From positions 1-46,114 of the forward strand of contig NZ_JADNBB010000039.1 in the NCBI RefSeq assembly GCF_015550595.1: a stretch of 46,114 bases of DNA, written 5' to 3'. The notes under the pieces are model-generated. The model had not been told where the DNA came from. It saw only the letters and a list, made by a program, of their open reading frames with translations, and ran no database searches. Positions 39,131 through 46,114 of this stretch are shown in pieces. The first letter of the stretch is position 1. The number at the start of each line of letters is the position of its first letter. Both the position numbers and the translations under genes were made by a program. This DNA is from Parabacteroides goldsteinii (lineage in GTDB: Bacteria; Bacteroidota; Bacteroidia; Bacteroidales; Tannerellaceae).

Positions 39131-41179
39131 ATGACAGAACAAGAATTAGCAAACGTGATATGGGACATCAAAGAGATTATTCGTAATCTTTATGATGATG
39201 CAGAAGTGGAAGATGTTATTCTACCTTTCACTCTTTTACGCCGTCTTGATTGTGTGCTTGACAATAAGCGTGATGAGATTATGAATGAGATTAAGGATCT
39301 CCCTGATGATCAAAAGAGATTCAAGCTAAAGGCATTGATGAAACGTAATCATCTTACATTTTTTAACACCTCAGGACTTTCTTTAGAAAAACTCCTTGGT
39401 GCTCCCGAACAAATAGCAGCTTCATTTGAGACATACCTGAATGGCTTTACAGACAACGTAAAGGATATTCTTGCCAACTTCGTCCATACAGATGCTTCTG
39501 GCACAGAGAAGGATTTAACTCCTATCTATGCTCGTTTAGACAGATCAAATAAATTGTATTCAGTAGTTCAGATGTTTGTATCTCGTGCTGATTTACATCC
39601 CGACAAGGTTAGTAACTCGATGATGGGCAGCGTCTTTGAAATAGTTATCCGTCGTTCCAAAGAGTCTAGTAACACTAAGGCAGGTCAATTCTATACCCCG
39701 CGTGAAATTGTGCGATTGTTGGTTTCCCTCACTATCTGCGGACGTGAGCAGGAATTGTATGTGCCAGGTAAATACTTTTCTATCTACGACCCTTGTTGTG
39801 GTACCGGAGGTATGTTGACAGCCGGGAAAGAGTATCTTCAGGAATTATCCGGTCGCCCTGACATGAAAGTTTATCTATATGGTCAGGAACTGAATGAAAA
39901 GACTTATGCCATCTGCAAGTCAGACCTCATGATGAAGGGTGACGACCAAAATCTTGATGAACAAGTCTTTCAAGGCGATACATTAGGAAATGACCACTTG
40001 GAAGGTAAGACTTTCAATTTTATGTTGGCTAATCCCCCATTTGGCATGGATTGGGGAAAAGATGAACACACCAAGAAGATAGTTTTGGATGACAATTGCC
40101 CTGGTGGGCGTTTTGAAGCCGGTCTTCCTTCTACTAATGATGGTTCTCTCTTGTTCCTTCAGCACATGATTTCAAAAATGGACGACACAAATGGTTCTCG
40201 TATTGGTATTGTGCTGAACGGTTCACCACTGTTCAATGGTGATGCCGGTAGTGGTTGGAGCAACATTCGCAAGATGTTGCTTGATAGAAACTTGCTTGAT
40301 GCAATTGTTTCTCTGCCAAAGAATCTCTTCTATGGTACAGACATTAGTACCTATTTGTGGATACTTGACAACAAACGACCAATGGAACGCCACAACAAAG
40401 TGCTTTTTATTGATGCTGCACATACAGAATACACTTCATTATTACAGAAAAATCTTGGTAAGAAGCGTTTTGATATCAGTGATGATGGGGCAAAAGACAT
40501 TCTTGATATTTATCGAAACTATGATTCTTGCAGTAGGGATATTGTATATGACAAGACTGGTGAAGCAGAACGTGTAGAAATTGCAAAACTTCTTGATTAT
40601 GACGATTTCCTTTATACTACTGTTACCACTCATCGCCCTTTGCGCCTTTGGTATGAAAATGTTATTTCTAAATATGAAGAACTATGTGCCGATGAGAACT
40701 TTAATCCAGAAGACAAGAAAAATGCGATACTTAAAGAGGTCATTAAATTAGACGGCATTGATAATAAACGAAACGATCAGGAATTCTTTGAATTACTCAA
40801 AGACAGCAAGGTTAAGACCACTGCTGCTCAAATAAAGTTATTGCGTTCCACCTTAGGCACCATCAGCGAAGATGCTCCAAAGGTGTTTGAGAAGCCGCTC
40901 GACAGAAATAGCGGCTTTGCAATAGACTCGAATCTTAACGATACCGAAAAGATTCCTATGAAGCAAGATATTGATGAGTACTTTGAGCGTAAAGTATTAC
41001 CGTTTGCTCCCGATGCTTGGATGGAGAGAGAAAAAGATAAGATAGGCTGTGAATTTCCTTTCACACGCATTTTATATATTTTCCGTCCTCTTCGTAGCAC
41101 TCAAGCTATTCTTGATGAGCTGACAGCTCTTGATGGCGAGATGGAAAACGAATTGAAAAGGCTTAAAGAGGAGGTATAA
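39131..41179 (+). CDS. hsdM: type I restriction-modification methyltransferase subunit HsdM
   Basis: The 682-residue protein has the N-terminal helical HsdM domain (ANVIWDIKEIIRNLYDDAEVEDVILPFTLLRRLDC) and AGQFYTPREIVRLLVSL. The SAM site is IYDPCCGTGGMLTAG (Asp220), and an intact catalytic NPPFG lies at 301-305. The C-terminal 200 residues (about 480-682) are an extension with LRLWYENVISKYEEL, seen in the longer HsdM subtype. It methylates adenine at the site chosen by HsdS. The intact motif contrasts with the mutated one in the upstream fusion. It is followed two bases later by hsdS. Confidence 0.93.
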   Translation: MTEQELANVIWDIKEIIRNLYDDAEVEDVILPFTLLRRLDCVLDNKRDEIMNEIKDLPDDQKRFKLKALMKRNHLTFFNTSGLSLEKLLGAPEQIAASFETYLNGFTDNVKDILANFVHTDASGTEKDLTPIYARLDRSNKLYSVVQMFVSRADLHPDKVSNSMMGSVFEIVIRRSKESSNTKAGQFYTPREIVRLLVSLTICGREQELYVPGKYFSIYDPCCGTGGMLTAGKEYLQELSGRPDMKVYLYGQELNEKTYAICKSDLMMKGDDQNLDEQVFQGDTLGNDHLEGKTFNFMLANPPFGMDWGKDEHTKKIVLDDNCPGGRFEAGLPSTNDGSLLFLQHMISKMDDTNGSRIGIVLNGSPLFNGDAGSGWSNIRKMLLDRNLLDAIVSLPKNLFYGTDISTYLWILDNKRPMERHNKVLFIDAAHTEYTSLLQKNLGKKRFDISDDGAKDILDIYRNYDSCSRDIVYDKTGEAERVEIAKLLDYDDFLYTTVTTHRPLRLWYENVISKYEELCADENFNPEDKKNAILKEVIKLDGIDNKRNDQEFFELLKDSKVKTTAAQIKLLRSTLGTISEDAPKVFEKPLDRNSGFAIDSNLNDTEKIPMKQDIDEYFERKVLPFAPDAWMEREKDKIGCEFPFTRILYIFRPLRSTQAILDELTALDGEMENELKRLKEEV

Positions 41180-41181
41180 TT

Positions 41182-42468
41182 ATGCAGACTTATGAAAAGT
41201 ATAAGGATTCTGGGGTGGAATGGATTGGAAAAGTACCGGAACATTGGGAAATACGACGATTAAAAACTGATACTTTTTTAAAAGGTCGTATAGGTTGGAA
41301 TGGGTTGCGTTCAGACGAATTTAAAGAATCTAGTTATGCCTATTTAGTGACTGGTCAAGATTTTACTGGTCCCAATATTAACTGGGATAAATGTTATCAA
41401 ATAGATAAGGTTAGATATGATGAAGATCCTTTTATTCAACTACAAAACGGAGATATTTTAATAACAAAAGATGGCACTATTGGAAAAATATCAAAAGTGA
41501 GTAGAATGGATAAACCCGCTTGTTTAAATAGTGGTATCTTTGTTATGAAACAGAGGTCATCTCATTTGTATGAACAAGGATATATTTATTGGCTATTAAC
41601 TTCTAATCTTTTAAGTGAATACAATCAATATACATCCACAGGTACAACTATTCTTCATCTTTATCAGAATGTATTTGAAAATATGCCGCTTCTTATACCT
41701 ACTCTTTTAGAGCAGCAAGCCATTGTCTCTTATCTCGACAAGAAATGTGCCGATATTGATAAAGTAATAGCTACTCAGCAACGTCGCATTGAACTACTCC
41801 AAGAATTGAAGCAAAGCACCATTACCCATGCTGTTACACGTGGGCTTAATCCTAATGCTAAAATGAAAGATTCAGGCGTTGAATGGATTGGGGAAGTACC
41901 GGAACATTGGGAGTTAATACCGTTTAAGTATATTTCAGATATTATTATGGGACAATCTCCGTCTGGAGATGATATTAAATCAGAAGGTAAGCAATTGTTT
42001 ATGCAAGGTAATGCTGATTTTTCTAGTTTATATCCTCAGCCTAGCCTTTACTGTGATAAATGTAAAAAGTTTAGTAGAGTTGGGGATGTTTTAATGTCTG
42101 TTAGAGCTCCTGTTGGAGAATTAAATATTTCTGATCGGGTATATGGTATTGGTAGAGGCTTATGCTCAATCAAAAGCAAAGAGATTTCACAGAGATATTT
42201 GTGGTATTTGCTTATAAAATCAAAATCAGATTTTTCTTGTTTTACAACAGGTAGTACTTTTGATGCTATTTCTATACAAATACTAAAATCCTTTATTTCT
42301 ATTATACCATCATTTTCAGAGCAGCAAGCCATCGCCACATATCTCGACAAGAAATGCGCCGAACTTGACGCCTCAATTTCCAAAGCACAACGCGAAATCG
42401 ACCTTCTCCAGGAATACAAACAAGCGTTAATCACAGAGGTAGTAACAGGCAAGCGAAAGGTTTGCTAA
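41182..42468 (+). CDS. hsdS: type I restriction-modification specificity subunit HsdS
   Basis: The 428-residue protein has two target-recognition domains separated by matching conserved regions. DSGVEWIG-VPEHWE occurs near residue 9 and again after Met228, and EQQAI-YLDKKCA-D begins at 177 and 380, each followed by a coiled-coil IELLQELKQSTITHAVTRG-type helix. Each half recognises one part of a bipartite site. The nucleotide repeats of the conserved regions could support domain swapping, but no second hsdS copy or recombinase lies nearby in the window. Confidence 0.92.
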   Translation: MQTYEKYKDSGVEWIGKVPEHWEIRRLKTDTFLKGRIGWNGLRSDEFKESSYAYLVTGQDFTGPNINWDKCYQIDKVRYDEDPFIQLQNGDILITKDGTIGKISKVSRMDKPACLNSGIFVMKQRSSHLYEQGYIYWLLTSNLLSEYNQYTSTGTTILHLYQNVFENMPLLIPTLLEQQAIVSYLDKKCADIDKVIATQQRRIELLQELKQSTITHAVTRGLNPNAKMKDSGVEWIGEVPEHWELIPFKYISDIIMGQSPSGDDIKSEGKQLFMQGNADFSSLYPQPSLYCDKCKKFSRVGDVLMSVRAPVGELNISDRVYGIGRGLCSIKSKEISQRYLWYLLIKSKSDFSCFTTGSTFDAISIQILKSFISIIPSFSEQQAIATYLDKKCAELDASISKAQREIDLLQEYKQALITEVVTGKRKVC

Positions 42469-42505
42469 ATGAAAAATTAAAAAAAAATGAGCTAATCAGA
42501 TTCAA

Positions 42506-42526
42506 CTATGTAGTTAGGCTGCATAG
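42506..42526 (+). promoter_or_regulatory. hairpin between hsdS and hsdR (attenuator-like)
   Basis: CTATGTAG and CTGCATAG form an eight-base stem with one wobble around TTAGG, followed by TTCTGTTTT. It may partly terminate the hsdS transcript before hsdR. Confidence 0.45.
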
Positions 42527-42534
42527 TTCTGTTT

Positions 42535-42542
42535 TAGCTTTG
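42535..42542 (+). promoter_or_regulatory. -7 box upstream of hsdR
   Basis: TAGCTTTG fits TAnnTTTG and lies 36 bases before the hsdR ATG, just after the hairpin. It could give hsdR its own, separately controlled transcript. Confidence 0.45.
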
Positions 42543-42578
42543 TAGCAGAAATTAATAAAAACAAATAAATCATTCAAT

Positions 42579-45500
42579 ATGGCAGCGATTTTGAACGAAA
42601 CAGTTTTTGAAGAGCACATTGCTGAATGTCTCAGCGGGAGCGACCTTTACAACCAGCGCACCAGTGCACAGTTTGATATTGAGCATCTTTGTGACTACGA
42701 GATGCTTGAACAGTTCCTGCGCCAGCAACCTAATGTTTGGAAGAAGCTAAACAACTTCTTTCCAGGTCGTGAAACAGAAGCTGTTATCACTGAGTATAAC
42801 AAACAGATAAACCGAGGAGAGAGCATCCTGCATATTTTACAGAAAGGCATTCCCGTAAAAGGAGCTAAAGTAAAGTTCTTGCAGTTCAAGCCTATTCTTG
42901 ACTCTGAAGACAGTGACAACTATAAGCTGTATCGTGCCAATCGTTTCAGTGTAGTGTGCCAAATGAAATATAGCACAGCTGATGAAGACAAGAACAATGA
43001 ACTTGACCTTTGTATCTTAGTAAATGGCATTCCGCTGCTTACCTGTGAACTAAAAAATGAAGGGACAGGACAAAACTATGGTCATGGTATCTATCAATAC
43101 CGTTATTGTAGAAATCCGCAAAACAGAATGTTACGCAACTGTCTTGTGCATTTTGTAATAGATAATTGCTTTGCCTTTATGACCACATTCTTAAATGGCG
43201 ATAAAACAAGATTCTTACCTTTCAACCAAGATTCTACGAACCCTCCTATTGATGGTGAATACCCTACAGCCTATATGTGGCAAAAGATATTTCAAGCAGA
43301 CTCGTTGCTTGACATTATCGAAAACTTCATAAAAAGATATAAAGACGAAGATGGGGACACCAAAGTTATCTTCCCTCGTTTTCACCAGTTGAGAGCGGTA
43401 AGAAAACTTCGTGGAATGGTCAGGAATGAAGGGCCTGGACATAACTATTTAATACAACACTCTGCCGGTTCGGGAAAAACCAAGAGTATGGCATGGTTGG
43501 CACATCAGTTGGCAAATATGGCTAATGCAGACCAAACTCCAATCTTTGACAGTATAATCATGGTTACAGACCGTATTGTACTTAATCGCAATATGGCTGA
43601 TGACGTATTGAATTTCCAGACTGTAGCAGGAACGGTGAAGGATATTCGCAAGGGTTCAAAGAATCTTGCAAAGGCATTGAACGAAGGACATAGAATCATC
43701 ATATCTACGGTTCAAAAATTTGCTTATGCATTATCGGAACTTAAAAGAGAGAAATCCCGTAAATATGCCATAATCGTGGATGAAGCACATACCGCTATCG
43801 GAAACGAAAGTGCAAAAGACTTGATGAACGCTCTTTCAACAGATGAAGATTTGCAGAAGTTGCCAAATTATGACCCATCCGAATATGATAACCAGATGGA
43901 TGCACTTATGGCATACATGCAGGTAATGCGACGTCAAATGACCCATATTTCATACTTTGCGTTTACTGCAACACCCAAGGACAAGACCTATGCATTATTT
44001 GGTACTTCTGAAGGTAAGGCGCATGACCTCTATTCGATGAAACAAGCCATTGACGAAAAGTTTATTCTTGATGTTCTTCAAAACTACAAGAGTTACTTGA
44101 CAATGTTTGAACTCATAGAAAAGAACCCTACCGAAGATCAGCAGAAATTATTCGAGGAGAAAAAATCACTTCGAGTAATCTATGGTGAACTCAATAAGAA
44201 TTCATATATCATGTTCCGTAAAGCCAACATGATGCTTGACCATTTCATGCATCATACAATCAATAAGATAGGACATGAGGCAAAAGCAATGGTGGTGTGC
44301 GATTCAAGAAGGGCAGCTGCTGATTACAAGCAGTTGCTTGACCGATTGATTGCCGACCAGTACAACAATAGTATCAAAACCTTGGTAGCTTTCTCAGGGG
44401 AGGTTGAAGACTCACGTGGTCACAAATGCACTGAAGCCAACATGAATGCAGATGGAGTGACAGATGACGACATTCGTATCAAGTTTCAGGAAGATGACTT
44501 CAAAATTCTAATCGTGGCAGAGAAATTTCAAACAGGATTTGACCAACCATTGCTTCATACTATGTATGTAGATAGGATATTGGGAGGCATCCAATGTATC
44601 CAAACATTATCACGCCTGAACCGATGCTGTCCGGGTAAGGAAGATACCATGGTTATTGATTTCAGAAATGACAAAGATAAGGTCTTGAAATCTTTCCAAC
44701 AATACTATGAAGAGACTACATTGATTGGTGAGGTTGATACCCAACGTGTATACTCGATGAAAGCAGAGATAGACAAATGGAATATCTTCAATGAACAGGA
44801 AGTGGATAGCGTAGTAACATCTCTTCATATAAAGAAGAACTTGAGTGGTATCCCGTCTTTATTCAAGAAAATAATTGATGATCGTGTAAAGCCACTTACG
44901 GATGAAGATAAAGACAAATACCGTAAGCTAGTAGCAAGATATGTGCGTCAATATGGCTTCATTGCCCAATTGATGGATTTCACGGATCCTGATTTGGAGA
45001 AATACTATATTTTCTGCAAAATGTTCTATAAGTTCTTGCCATATACTATAGAAACACTTCCTATGGAGATTCTCGACCTGATAGATCTGGACAAACTGCG
45101 TATTCAGTTGTCATTTGAAGGCTTCCTGGAACTTGAAGATGAAAATGCCGAATTGAAATCTAGCCGTATTGGAGAAATAGGTCAAAAGAAAGAAGACGAG
45201 AAAAAGACAGTTGCCGAGATATTAGACATGGCAAACAGCCCATTTGCCAATATACTTGATGAAAATGATAAGATTCTCAAGCAGATTTGGGATGCTGTAC
45301 TAGAAGACCCTGAAGTAACAGATGCTTTCCACGCAAACAACTCTTACGATATTCTGATGAATATTGTTAAGGAGAAGTTCGACGAAAAGATATTCGAACA
45401 GATAGACAAGTACATGAATTTACAATCAGTTCTTGAAAAAGAAAGAACACTTTCTGTTACATTGATTAGAAAGTTTGTTGATGCATTGGCGGAACGAACA

Positions 45501-46055
45501 GCAAATGGGAATAACTTCGTTTACGATGAATCGGTGCTTAAAGACAAGATTTATGAAGTCTTAAAGACTGAGTTTGAGGATGTCTGTCATTATATAAGGG
45601 GATTTAATGAAATAGTAGACAATCTGTTTTTCGTTCTAAACAGCGATAGTATTCCATCTCTTGACGGCGTAGATGAAATGGTAAAAACCACATTGAATAA
45701 TCTGTTTGCCAATCCTAATCTGCGATTGGTTGACAAACGTGTATATTTTAATTCATTGGTAGCCAAATACGAGGCATATTTGAGGAAACTATATTACCTG
45801 ATTCACAATGAAGAAGTACAACCATATAACAATGGTACTACTACAACAGATGGTTTGGCCAATGCTATTCACTCGTTTGATTGCCTGTGGGGACTTAAAA
45901 ACAATCCCAAGAGTGAATACCAGAAGTTCTCGGCATACTTGGACTTATTGCGCCAGTGGAGAAATGATGAAGTCCATTTAGCTCCAAATGCAGTAGAGAG
46001 CGAAGTCGATGCAGCCATTAAAATTGTAACTTCAATGCTTGAGTTCAACTTATAA
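42579..46055 (+). CDS. hsdR: type I restriction-modification endonuclease subunit HsdR
   Basis: The 1158-residue protein has the PD-(D/E)xK nuclease core (Asp143 in ELDLCILVNG; Glu157-x-Lys159 in TCELKN) and HYGHGIYQYR-like Q-x3-Y motif. The SF2 translocase follows: Walker A SAGSGKTKSMAW (297-301), VDEAHTA (Asp401), and the second RecA domain ending GGIQCIQTLSRLNRCCPG. The last 90 residues form a helical domain with RNDEVH (Arg1128-His1133), a HEPN-type R-N-x3-H motif. It cuts unmodified DNA after translocation. It is separated from hsdS by 110 bases with a hairpin and promoter-like box. Confidence 0.93.
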   Translation: MAAILNETVFEEHIAECLSGSDLYNQRTSAQFDIEHLCDYEMLEQFLRQQPNVWKKLNNFFPGRETEAVITEYNKQINRGESILHILQKGIPVKGAKVKFLQFKPILDSEDSDNYKLYRANRFSVVCQMKYSTADEDKNNELDLCILVNGIPLLTCELKNEGTGQNYGHGIYQYRYCRNPQNRMLRNCLVHFVIDNCFAFMTTFLNGDKTRFLPFNQDSTNPPIDGEYPTAYMWQKIFQADSLLDIIENFIKRYKDEDGDTKVIFPRFHQLRAVRKLRGMVRNEGPGHNYLIQHSAGSGKTKSMAWLAHQLANMANADQTPIFDSIIMVTDRIVLNRNMADDVLNFQTVAGTVKDIRKGSKNLAKALNEGHRIIISTVQKFAYALSELKREKSRKYAIIVDEAHTAIGNESAKDLMNALSTDEDLQKLPNYDPSEYDNQMDALMAYMQVMRRQMTHISYFAFTATPKDKTYALFGTSEGKAHDLYSMKQAIDEKFILDVLQNYKSYLTMFELIEKNPTEDQQKLFEEKKSLRVIYGELNKNSYIMFRKANMMLDHFMHHTINKIGHEAKAMVVCDSRRAAADYKQLLDRLIADQYNNSIKTLVAFSGEVEDSRGHKCTEANMNADGVTDDDIRIKFQEDDFKILIVAEKFQTGFDQPLLHTMYVDRILGGIQCIQTLSRLNRCCPGKEDTMVIDFRNDKDKVLKSFQQYYEETTLIGEVDTQRVYSMKAEIDKWNIFNEQEVDSVVTSLHIKKNLSGIPSLFKKIIDDRVKPLTDEDKDKYRKLVARYVRQYGFIAQLMDFTDPDLEKYYIFCKMFYKFLPYTIETLPMEILDLIDLDKLRIQLSFEGFLELEDENAELKSSRIGEIGQKKEDEKKTVAEILDMANSPFANILDENDKILKQIWDAVLEDPEVTDAFHANNSYDILMNIVKEKFDEKIFEQIDKYMNLQSVLEKERTLSVTLIRKFVDALAERTANGNNFVYDESVLKDKIYEVLKTEFEDVCHYIRGFNEIVDNLFFVLNSDSIPSLDGVDEMVKTTLNNLFANPNLRLVDKRVYFNSLVAKYEAYLRKLYYLIHNEEVQPYNNGTTTTDGLANAIHSFDCLWGLKNNPKSEYQKFSAYLDLLRQWRNDEVHLAPNAVESEVDAAIKIVTSMLEFNL

Positions 46056-46114
46056 ATGCAACTTTTTGGGTGCGGATAATAAGCAATAAAAACATTTATT
46101 TTTCAGAGAGGAAA

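Noticed and set aside
41182-42468. Phase-variable hsdS by inversion
   Set aside because: Only one hsdS copy is present and no tyrosine recombinase or inverted partial copy lies in the window; the internal repeats are the normal direct conserved regions.
30849-46055. BREX, DISARM or Detocs identification
   Set aside because: No PglZ, BrxC, DrmA/B or DtcA/B/C-type genes are recognisable; only the idea of phospho-relay is shared with Detocs.
1-46114. tRNA or rRNA genes
   Set aside because: No cloverleaf-like segment with a TTCGAATC-type T arm or rRNA-like sequence was noticed on either strand.

Overview
The window comes from a Bacteroidales genome (Bacteroides/Phocaeicola/Parabacteroides/Prevotella type). 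Genes lack strong Shine-Dalgarno sites and many are preceded by the Bacteroidetes -7 box TAnnTTTG. The gene families (MOBV Mob protein, OmpA-like barrel, ParA/RHH pair, RadC, SSB, IS21-type element) are typical of Bacteroidales conjugative or mobilizable elements. I read it as accessory DNA of a large plasmid or integrative conjugative element.

Layout. 1-4.4 kb: edge of a transfer region, with a 5'-truncated lysozyme remnant, a small secreted protein, an OmpA-family protein, a MOBV relaxase and a candidate oriT. 4.5-6.9 kb: a winged-helix protein and a three-gene operon of unknowns. 7.4-10.4 kb: a plus-strand cluster (degenerate serine recombinase, UBA-like peptide, YjbR, AlkZ-like glycosylase, YjbQ). 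10.4-13.7 kb: parA-RHH-recD2 operon. 13.9-17.7 kb: small unknowns, a SLOG/phosphoribosyltransferase pair and an Api92-like protein. 18.3-24.5 kb: an AraC-controlled operon with chloramphenicol- and streptogramin-type acetyltransferases and a methyltransferase, split by an IS21-family insertion with a 5-bp target duplication. 24.7-27.6 kb: radC, ssb and small plasmid-type genes. 27.8-30.6 kb: a type II-short-like CBASS operon (HNH-SAVED effector, CD-NTase, E2-like). 30.8-46.1 kb: one long plus-strand defence operon.

The most unusual part is that last operon. Between an XRE/WYL regulator pair and a complete type I restriction-modification set (hsdM, hsdS, hsdR) lie five genes: a protein resembling a dead HsdM/HsdS fused to a histidine-kinase ATPase, a response-regulator-like receiver protein, a GHKL (MutL/MORC-like) ATPase, an unknown protein and a DUF6339-like protein. 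Gene overlaps, short spacing and common direction suggest one unit: a restriction system with its own two-component-like sensing branch and a GHKL effector or remodeller. I do not recognise it as a named system.

The second unusual layer is non-coding. From 14.5 to 27.8 kb, minus-strand genes, which point toward the candidate oriT as leading-region genes do, are separated by non-coding spacers of roughly 250-750 bases. Most hold a long imperfect hairpin, followed by a plus-strand TAnnTTTG promoter and structured sequence. These could be single-stranded-DNA promoters used on entry into a recipient, a family of non-coding RNAs, or both.
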